Below, in pieces: positions 11,575 to 19,757 of a stretch of 64,000 nt of DNA. Made by a program: the position numbers and the translations under genes. Source of the stretch: Fen-1301 sp963786395 (lineage in GTDB: Bacteria > Bacteroidota > Ignavibacteria > Ignavibacteriales > Ignavibacteriaceae); contig CAWAZD010000010.1 of assembly GCA_963786395.1 (NCBI GenBank), positions 124,001 through 188,000 on the forward strand, written 5' to 3'. Below the pieces are notes generated by a model. It made no database searches and was not told where the DNA came from. It was given only the letters and a program-made list of their open reading frames with translations. Positions within the stretch are counted from its first letter, which is position 1. Each line of letters begins with the position of its first letter.

Positions 11575-12222
11575 TCACGGCGATTTGCGGGTTATTGTCC
11601 ATAGGTTGTTAGAAAAGGAATAACAAATTCTGTCATGCAGGCGGCTTTCGCGTCCCTGCCAGAATTCAAATTCATTTGGTATTACCCGGTATCCTCCCCA
11701 GAATGAAGGAAGAGGGATTTCCTTTCCTTCATATTGCTTTAGAAGTTTGTTGTATCTCTTTACCAAAAATTCACGGTTTGGAATAATGCTGCTCTGACCT
11801 GAAGCCCAGGCACTTAATTGATGTCCTGCCGGACGGCTTCTGAAATATTCTTCACTTTCTTCTGTTGTGGTTTTCTCAACTTTACCGGATATCCTTATCT
11901 GACGTGCAAGCTCTTTCCATAAAAACAACAATGCTGCATTGGGATTCTCTGCCAACTCTTTTGCTTTTGCACTTTCATAGTTTGTGTAAAATACAAATCC
12001 GGTTTCATCATATCCTTTTAATAAAACAGTCCTGACAGATGGTATACCGGATTTGGTCGCTGTAGCAATTACCATTGCATTGGCATCGGGTATTCCGGAA
12101 TTTACTGACTCATCATACCACCTTATAAATTGTGTGAAGGGATTCCTGCTTACAGTTTCTTCGTTCAACAGTTCGGAGGAATATTTCTGTTGTAATTCCT
12201 TTTGGTATTGTTCGTTATCCAT
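11575..12222 (-). CDS. pdxH: Pyridoxamine/pyridoxine 5'-phosphate oxidase
   Basis: FMN enzyme that oxidises pyridoxamine 5'-phosphate or pyridoxine 5'-phosphate to pyridoxal 5'-phosphate, in the cytoplasm. The 215-residue length fits the family. Diagnostic stretches are NAMVIATATKSGIPSVRTVLLKG, FVFYTNYESAKAKELAENP, RPAGHQLSAWASGQSS, FWGGYRVIPNEFEFWQGRESRLHDR. The ATG at 12222 (MDNEQYQKELQQKY) is preferred over an in-frame extension to 12333, whose extra residues look like untranslated AT-rich leader. The last residues (TRKSP) differ slightly from the usual RL-P end. Monocistronic, divergent from kgd. Confidence 0.93.
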   Translation of the reverse strand: MDNEQYQKELQQKYSSELLNEETVSRNPFTQFIRWYDESVNSGIPDANAMVIATATKSGIPSVRTVLLKGYDETGFVFYTNYESAKAKELAENPNAALLFLWKELARQIRISGKVEKTTTEESEEYFRSRPAGHQLSAWASGQSSIIPNREFLVKRYNKLLKQYEGKEIPLPSFWGGYRVIPNEFEFWQGRESRLHDRICYSFSNNLWTITRKSP

Positions 12223-12323
12223 GCTGTCCTGTGATGTTGTATACTTAATAACAATATAATTTAGAATTAAGTAAATTATACGAAAATATTTGATTAAAAT
12301 TAGTGAGTAGAGAAATTTATATA

Positions 12324-12346
12324 GCCCAGGCATTTAATGCCTGGGA
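12324..12346. repeat. Palindromic hairpin repeat CCCAGGCAT-ATGCCTGGG
   Basis: A 9-bp perfect stem around a very short loop between the divergent pdxH and kgd starts. Related words occur near 3172 and 3308, so it appears to be a dispersed family rather than a gene-specific operator. Confidence 0.55.
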
Positions 12347-12382
12347 CTAAAAGGATTATAATAAAAAGAAGTCAGAAACAAT

Positions 12383-15300
12383 ATGAAAAAATCAGATCTT
12401 ACTCCTGAACAGCTTGCGGAACTGGAACAGTTCGGAGCTAATACATGGTTCGTGGAATATTTACAGGAACTCTACAACGATAATCCGGGCGACGTTACAG
12501 ATCAGTGGAGATTGTTTTTCGGAAAGGAGAATGAAGGAAAGAATGGAGAGAATAGTAAATTCAGTGGATTCCCGGTTATCGGCAATTGGATATGATAAGT
12601 CGTTGTCGGATAAAAAGAGTTTAGGGGATGAAATAAAAATGGCGTCGGGAAGGTCTGCAGCCGAGTGCATGACAAGAAAGGAGGGCTGACGAGGAGATTC
12701 TTCGCTACTCTCAGAATGACAAGTTGAACGAGAATGACAAGATCGGAGGTGAGGACCACGCAAAAATGGATTCCCGCCTTCGCGGGAATGACAAGAGTGT
12801 AACTTCGGTAATGGATGACAACGAAATCCAATTCATTGCCGGCAGTGCGGCAAAGATATTGGAGAATATGAATTCAAGTTTATCTATTCCGGTTGCTACT
12901 TCTGAAAGATCTGTTCCCGTTAAACTCCTTGAGGAGAACCGTATTCTTATCAATCATCATTTGCTCAAAAGAAATCTTAAGGTGTCGTTTACTCATCTTA
13001 TAGGATGGGCTATTGTTAAAGCACTGATTAAAAACCCCGCAATGAATTATGCCTTTACTGTTTCTAAGGGCAAACCGGCTGTGGTAAAGAAAAAAGTAAT
13101 TAACCTTGGACTGGCAATTGACATTCAAAAAAAGGATGGCTCGCATTCGCTCATCGTCCCTAATATAAGGAATGCCGGATCTATGAACTTTACGCAGTTC
13201 TTTGATGCCTACGAGGATATTGTGTCGCGTTCAAGAAAAGGTACTATTGAACCCAATGAATTTCAGGGCACTTCTGTTACTCTTACTAATCCTGGTACGA
13301 TTGGTACTGTCCTCTCCGTTCCGCGCCTCATGGCAGGCCAGGGAACAATAATTGCCACTGGCGCTATTCAGTACCCACCGGAATATCAGGCAATGTCTCC
13401 TTCAACTATTTCAACTCTGGGATTCTCCAAGGTAATGAATATTACCAGTACTTATGACCACAGGATTATTCAGGGCGCCGAATCAGGACTGTTCCTTAAA
13501 GATGTGCATGAGCTTCTGCTTGGGGCGGAGAATTTCTATGAGGAGATATTTAAAGACCTTAATATCTCTGCTCCGCCAATGCACTGGATGACTGATTATC
13601 AGCCTGGTGCATTTGCATCAAACATAAATTCCGAGGAGACAGAAAAGCAGGCACGCGTTCTGCAACTTATAAATATGTACAGGGTGCGCGGTCATCTTAT
13701 AGCTTCACTCGATCCGCTCGGAACTCAAAGTCCGTATCATCCTGAACTCGATCCAGCATTGTATAAATTCACTATGTGGGACCTTGACCGTGAGTTTATT
13801 ACAGGCGGATTCAGCAGCTTAAAAACAGCACGACTCAGAACCATTCTTGATATACTCCAGAAAACTTACTGCGATAAAATTGGCGTGGAGTTTATGCATA
13901 TCCAGAATCCGGATGAGAAGGTGTGGATGCAGAATAAAATGGAACCGGTGCAGAATGTCCCGCAGTTCGATGAGAATATGAGAAAAGTTATTCTTGAAAA
14001 ACTCATCACAGCAGAACTGCATGAGCAATTTATAGGTAGCAGGTTTGTGGGACATAAAAGATTCTCACTTGAAGGATCTGAAACTCTGATACCCGTGCTT
14101 GACCTTATTCTTAATGAAGCAAGTGATGAGGGAATTCTGGAAGTTGTTCTCGGTATGGCTCACCGCGGAAGGTTGAATGTATTGGCAAATATTATTGGCA
14201 AATCGTACGAGTCGATATTCTCTGAGTTTGAAGATATTCCCGATAAGGAATCTATACAGGGTTCCGGCGATGTTAAATATCATCTGGGTGCCTCAGGGAA
14301 ATATTCAACAAGGAACGGAAAGTCAATAAGAGTTTCTGTCGCGTCCAATCCGAGTCACCTTGAATGGGTTAATCCTGTGGTTGAAGGAATCGTACGCGCA
14401 ATGCAGACAAGAATGGGTGACAGCAAAGATCATAAAAAAATAATGCCGCTGCTAATTCATGGCGATGCCGCATTCGCCGGGCAGGGGATTGTAGCAGAAA
14501 CTCTAAACCTTTCACAGCTATCCGGCTACAGGACAGGCGGAACGGTGCATATCATTATAAATAACCAGATCGGATTTACAACCACACCGGAAGATGCCCG
14601 GTCATCCCAATATGCCTCAGATGCCGCCAAAATGATTCAGGCGCCGATATTTCATGTCAATGGTGATGATCCTGAAGCTTCCCTGTGGGCGGCAAAGCTT
14701 GCTTTTGAATTCAGGCAGACTTTCCATAAGGATGTGGTGCTGGATCTTTACGGTTACAGGCGCCATGGACATAATGAAGGCGATGAACCTGGATTCACTC
14801 AGCCGCTCCTTTATGAAAAGATTAAGAACCAGCCTTCAGTTTTGTCATTGTACACGGACTACCTCCTGAAGAAAAAGATATTTACTGAATCTGAGATCCA
14901 TCAGCTTAAGGATGAAATAAACAATAAACTAAGCGCCGCGTTCGACAGAATAAAACAGAAGAGCACACAATATAACATCGATGCCCCTATGGCTGTTGCG
15001 AAGGATGAATTAATTCGATCAAACCGGTGATAAGGATACTGCTGTAAGCAGTGAACTTCTGGATAATGTAATCAATAGAATTACTGTCCATTCCTGAGGA
15101 CGCTTGATATTCATCCGAAGCTAAAGAAGCTGCTGGAAAATAGACGGCAGTTCCTGGATACAGAATGTGAAAGCTGACTGGGCTATGGCGGAAGCTCTTG
15201 CTTTCGGAACTCTGCTGGTTGAAGGAACGCCCGTAAGATTAAGCGGACAGGACAGCGTAAGAGGAACTTTCAGTCAAAGACACCTTGCTTTAACGGATAT

Positions 15301-16198
15301 TCATTCCGGGGCGGAGTATTTCCCGCTAAATAATATTGCTGAGGGACAGGCAAAACTTGAAGCACTGGACAGTCTTTTAAGCGAAGCAGCTGTTCTTGGT
15401 TTTGAGTATGGCTATTCAACTGCCGACCCGCTTGCGCTTGTAATCTGGGAAGCGCAGTTCGGAGATTTTGCAAATGCAGCGCAGGTAATTATTGATAACT
15501 TCATTACTGTTTCTTATGAGAAATGGCAGCTTAGGAATAGTCTTATAATGCTCCTGCCTCATAGTTATGAAGGGCAGGGACCGGAGCACTCAAGCGCTAG
15601 GTTGGAAAGATTCCTTACTCTATGCGCGCAGGATAATATGCGGGTATGCAATCTTACCACTCCCTCACAATATTTCCATGCATTGCGGAGACAAATTAAA
15701 AATGCCGCACGAAAACCACTCGTATTGATGACTCCCAAGAGCATGCTCCGTCTTCATGAAGCAAGATCTCCAAGGGAAGAATTTATATCAGGTAGATTCA
15801 TGGAAGTTATTGATGATAAAGAAGTTAACAAGGTTTCTATAACCCGTGTGCTCCTGACAAGCGGGAAGGTTTATTATGAGTTACTGAAATCCAGAACAGA
15901 TAATAGGATTGAGGATGCCGCGATAGTTCGTATCGAGCAGTTATATCCTTATTACCCGGAAAAGATGAAAGAGATAATAAGTTCATACCCCAACTCAAAA
16001 AAGGTAGTGTGGGTGCAGGAGGAGCCGAAAAATATGGGAGCATGGACGTTTTTATCGTCAAGGATAACTGAAGATTTAACTGATAAGCAGAAACTGTATT
16101 ATTGTGGAAGACCCGAGAGTGCCAGTCCCGCCGTCGGCTCCGCAAAGTTCTCCACTCAACAACAGAAAGAATTAATAGAAGAAAGTTATAAAATTTGA
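12383..16198 (+). CDS. kgd: Multifunctional 2-oxoglutarate dehydrogenase (E2 succinyltransferase-E1 fusion, kgd/OdhA type), reading frame broken
   Basis: TCA-cycle enzyme of the fused type known from Actinobacteria (KGD, OdhA): a short E1 N-terminal helix (FVEYLQELYNDNPGDVTDQW, 12383-12595), then a lipoyl-less E2 catalytic domain (about 12850-13560; TLTNPGTIGT, YDHRIIQGAESG), then the thiamine-diphosphate E1 (13620-16198; GMAHRGRLNVLANI, HGDAAFAGQGIVAETLNLS, YRRHGHNEGDEP, LMLPHSYEGQGPEHSSARLERFL). Open pieces are 12383-12595, 12724-15030 and 15167-16198. The linker from about 12560 to 12800 is filled with repeat-like DNA and changes frame. Near 15018, 15095 and 15165 further frame breaks occur; the bridging sequence still reads TGDKDTAVSSELLDNV and DIHPKLKKLLENRR. 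Function is highly likely if the breaks are sequence errors. No E2 or E3 gene is adjacent. Confidence 0.9.
12766..12794. repeat. REP-like palindromic repeat, copy 2, within the kgd linker
   Basis: Same 29-bp unit as at 3263-3291 (ATTCCCGCCTTCGCGGGAAT core). Here it is inside the coding region and translates as MDSRLRGNDK in the frame of the downstream enzyme. Flanking DNA at 12570-12600 and 12690-12730 (GATTCTTCGCTACTCTCAGA and similar) looks like degenerate copies of related repeats. Confidence 0.82.
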
Positions 16199-16400
16199 CC
16201 CGAAGGGTTTTCCTTTTCACGGTTCGTCAAAGACTATCCTGCCTGGAAATTGCTACATATATATAAATCTGTTATTTTTAAGCTAATTTTATATTCGCTT
16301 TTAATTAGCTCCTGTATTTTATATAAGGATAACTACTCTGGACAAGTCATACCCTGAGCCTCAATTTAATGAGCAAATATATCATTCACTGTTCGAGAAC

Positions 16401-17867
16401 ATGATGAATGGATTTGCTTATTGTAAAATGCACTTTGACGAAAATGAAAAACCAGTGGATTTTACATATTTATCAACAAATAAAGCTTTCGAAGAAATGA
16501 CAGGGCTAAAGAATGTTGTTGGGAAGAAAGTTTCGGATGTAATTCCGGGTCTTCTTGAGTCCGACCGTGAGCTGTTTGAAATTTATGGAAGAGTATCTAA
16601 AAACGGTAATCATGAATCTTTAGAAATGTTTGTCGAAGCTCTTCAAATGTGGTTCAGTCTATCCGTATATTGTCCGCAGCAGGGGTATTTTGTAGCAGTG
16701 TTCGATGTAATAACCGGGCAAAAGAAAGAGCAGGAGGCACTTAAAGAAAGTGAAGAAAGGTTCCGCGCAATTTTTGAACAAGCCGCCGTGGGAGTTGCTT
16801 TACTAAATACAAAAACAGGGCAGTATGTCCGGATAAATCAAAAATATTGTGATTTCCTCGGTTATACTATGAAAGAAATGCTGCAAAAAACATTAATGGA
16901 TGTTACATACAAAGACGATATTCAAATTAATATTGACCGTAATATCCACCTGATGGAAAATAAAGGCAGAGAATTTTCACTTGAAAAACGATACGTACAT
17001 AGAAATGGGAATATCATCTGGGGTAATCTTACCATTTCACCCCTTTGGAAGGATGGAGAAATACCCGTAACGTTTTTTCATATTGCCATAGTTGAAGATA
17101 TCACAGAACGCAAGAAAACTGAGTTAATTATTCATGAACAGAACAAACAACTGAAAGAACTAAATGATACGAAAGATAAATTCTTTTCAATCATAGCCCA
17201 TGATCTGAGAAGTCCGTTCCAGGGTTTTTTAAGCTTAACTCAAAATATAGCAGAGGAAGCTGAAAATTATACTCCGCAGGAATTATCCACGATCGGATTA
17301 GAGATGCATAAAACCGCAAGAAACTTATTTACGCTATTAAAAAACCTACTTGAATGGGCTCAAATGCAGAACGGCTCAATGCGTTTTCAGCAAAATCAGT
17401 TTTCTGCCTCTGACTTGATTCAGGAAAATGTTGCCTTGATAAAAGAGAGAAGCTCACAAAAAGAAATTACAATAATCAATTCCGTCACTGGTAATTTTAA
17501 CGTGTACGCTGATAAAAATATGATAAGTTCGGTTTTATTAAATCTTTTGTCGAATGCAGTTAAATTCACACATCGTGGTGGAACTGTTACAGTAAATGTA
17601 AAGAATACTCCGGAAGGCATATTAGTAGTTTCTGTTTGCGATGATGGAATAGGAATAAATAAAAATAAAATTGAAAATCTATTTAAGGTTGGTGAGAAAA
17701 AAGGTACAAAGGGGACCGAAGGAGAATTAAGTTCAGGACTGGGGTTATTGTTGTGCAAGGAATTCGTTGAACGCAATGGAGGTAAAATATGGGTGGAAAG
17801 CGAAGAAGGTACAGGCAGTACTTTTTATTTTTCACTTGCGGAATCTAGCGGGGAACTGCCAGAGTAA
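16401..17867 (+). CDS. PAS-PAS sensor histidine kinase
   Basis: Soluble sensor kinase of about 488 residues. A first PAS-like domain (about residues 1-115) and a second (about 120-240; RFRAIFEQAAVGVALLN, ending VEDITERKK) precede a short coiled coil. HisKA follows (FFSIIAHDLRSPFQGFLSL, phospho-His in HDLR), then HATPase_c (LLNLLSNAVKFTHRGG, CDDGIGINKNKIENLF, SSGLGLLLCKEF). No transmembrane segment and no receiver domain. The frame is open for about 20 codons upstream of the double ATG at 16401, so a non-ATG upstream start is possible. First of three consecutive same-strand kinases; the signal sensed is unknown. Confidence 0.88.
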   Translation: MMNGFAYCKMHFDENEKPVDFTYLSTNKAFEEMTGLKNVVGKKVSDVIPGLLESDRELFEIYGRVSKNGNHESLEMFVEALQMWFSLSVYCPQQGYFVAVFDVITGQKKEQEALKESEERFRAIFEQAAVGVALLNTKTGQYVRINQKYCDFLGYTMKEMLQKTLMDVTYKDDIQINIDRNIHLMENKGREFSLEKRYVHRNGNIIWGNLTISPLWKDGEIPVTFFHIAIVEDITERKKTELIIHEQNKQLKELNDTKDKFFSIIAHDLRSPFQGFLSLTQNIAEEAENYTPQELSTIGLEMHKTARNLFTLLKNLLEWAQMQNGSMRFQQNQFSASDLIQENVALIKERSSQKEITIINSVTGNFNVYADKNMISSVLLNLLSNAVKFTHRGGTVTVNVKNTPEGILVVSVCDDGIGINKNKIENLFKVGEKKGTKGTEGELSSGLGLLLCKEFVERNGGKIWVESEEGTGSTFYFSLAESSGELPE

Positions 17868-18051
17868 AGCTTTATTTCAACAAAAGCATTTTCTTAAAAA
17901 TTGCCTCCCCGAAGCAGGGAATCTCAATCTAACCCCTTTTTCATCCTTTTGGAGTATTGTTTTTCTTTACCATTTAGTCCCATATTTAATAGTGTAATCC
18001 GTAAAATTAATGGCAGAGTTTGAAATTATCAATCAGGATTAAATTACTAAT

Positions 18052-19653
18052 ATGGAAACTATAACTCCAATCCATCCTGGCGTCAGGCCAGATTCCCCTG
18101 ATGAAAAAACAATAAAAGAACTTAAAGGACTACTATATAAAAGTGAAGAAAAATACCGCCGTACTTTTGATAATTTAGTTGCCTCTGAACTTCAATACCG
18201 CCGACTTTTTGAATCAGCCAAAGATGGAATCATTATCCTTGATGCAGAATCCGGGATGATAATGGACGTTAACCCATTCCTGATCAATTTACTGGACTAT
18301 ACAAAAGAACAATTCATTGAAAAGAAAATTTGGGAAATAGGATTCTTCAAAGATATAATTGCTAATTATGACAAGTTTCTCGAACTGCAAAAAATAGAAT
18401 ATGTCCGTTATGAACATTTACCTCTCGAATCAGCTAAAGGTAGAAAAATAAGTGTTGAGTTTGTCAGCAACGTGTACATAGTAAATAACAAAAAGGTAAT
18501 TCAATGTAATATCAGGGATATCACCAAACACGATCAGTCAGAAAAAGAATTCCAGGAAAGTGAAGAAAGATTTAGAATGATTACTGAGAACTCTCCTGAT
18601 GCTATATTTATTACAAATAAAGAAGGAAGATATTTATACGTTAATCCCAAATCGATAAATATGTTGGGTTATTCAAATGAAGAATTATTATCATTTACGA
18701 TTGTAGATATTGTTCCAAAGGATAAACTTGAAGTGAGCATACAGCAATTTACTCAATTGCTGCAAAAAGGCAGTTCATATATCGAAATAGATCTGATAAA
18801 AAGGAATGGAGATATTATCCCCGTTGATCTCAATGCGGTTTTACTTCCGAATGGATTTGTATACGCCAGCTGCCGTGATATTACTGAACGGAAACATGCG
18901 GAGAATGAGTTATTTGAGTCAAAAGAAAAAGCTGTATCCGCTAATAAACTTAAGGATGCTTTTATTGCTAATATCTCACATGAAATCAGAACTCCATTAA
19001 ACGGAATAATGGGAATGGCAAGCCTGATCAAAGAAACTTTCCATGATAAAGTTAAACCGGAAGATGAAGAGTTATTTGAGGGAATTGATATTTCCAGTAA
19101 ACGGATTATGCGGACAGTTGATATGATATTGAACTATTCACGTATGCAGGTCGGTGAATTCCCGGTTAACAAAGAATTAATTGGCATATCTTTAATGTGT
19201 ATAAATCTGGTCAAGGAATATATAACAGCAGCTAAATTTAAATCCTTAGAACTAAAATTCCGTAATGATTGCGGAGAGGTGAAGCTTTTTACTGATAAAT
19301 ACGCTACAAATATGGCTATTTCAAACTTAATAGATAATGCTATTAAATATACAAAAAGCGGGGCCATCGATTTAATACTTCATAAAGATATTAATGATAA
19401 TATAATCCTTGATGTTAAGGACACCGGCATAGGAATTAGTGAAGAATTTCTTGAAAATATATTTGATCCGTACAGGCAGGAACAGATGGGATATGGAAGA
19501 GCATATGAAGGAGTTGGACTTGGTTTGTCATTGGTTAAAAGTATAATGAGCCTGAATAATGCTGTAATATCAGTTCAAAGTAAAAAAGGTGTAGGAAGCG
19601 TATTCTCAATTAATTTCGGGAAAGAAATAAGTGGAACCACCTACAAATTCTGA
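18052..19653 (+). CDS. PAS-PAS sensor histidine kinase
   Basis: Soluble kinase of 533 residues. Two PAS domains (about residues 45-160, YRRLFESAKDGIIILDAESG; and 170-285, RFRMITENSPDAIFITNKEG) precede HisKA with FIANISHEIRTPLNGIMGMA and HATPase_c with AISNLIDNAIKYTKSG, DTGIGISEEFLENIFDPY and GVGLGLSLVKSIM. It ends directly after the ATPase domain without a receiver. Separated by 185 bp from the preceding kinase and 104 bp from the next, so co-transcription is possible. No partner regulator is adjacent. Confidence 0.9.
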   Translation: METITPIHPGVRPDSPDEKTIKELKGLLYKSEEKYRRTFDNLVASELQYRRLFESAKDGIIILDAESGMIMDVNPFLINLLDYTKEQFIEKKIWEIGFFKDIIANYDKFLELQKIEYVRYEHLPLESAKGRKISVEFVSNVYIVNNKKVIQCNIRDITKHDQSEKEFQESEERFRMITENSPDAIFITNKEGRYLYVNPKSINMLGYSNEELLSFTIVDIVPKDKLEVSIQQFTQLLQKGSSYIEIDLIKRNGDIIPVDLNAVLLPNGFVYASCRDITERKHAENELFESKEKAVSANKLKDAFIANISHEIRTPLNGIMGMASLIKETFHDKVKPEDEELFEGIDISSKRIMRTVDMILNYSRMQVGEFPVNKELIGISLMCINLVKEYITAAKFKSLELKFRNDCGEVKLFTDKYATNMAISNLIDNAIKYTKSGAIDLILHKDINDNIILDVKDTGIGISEEFLENIFDPYRQEQMGYGRAYEGVGLGLSLVKSIMSLNNAVISVQSKKGVGSVFSINFGKEISGTTYKF

Positions 19654-19757
19654 GAGTTTGGACGACAAATACTGTTTTTATAATCTTGGAATTTGCTTAT
19701 TTTTAATGACTTAATAAATTGTCAACATAGTCATACAAATAATCGAGGGAGCACTTC

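Noticed and set aside
12766..12794. MDSRLRGNDK as a conserved domain element of the enzyme
   Set aside because: It is the translation of a dispersed palindromic DNA repeat found three more times in non-coding parts of the window.
16198..16216. Short CCCGAAGGG hairpin followed by T residues as the kgd terminator
   Set aside because: Stem of three to four pairs is too weak to call with confidence.
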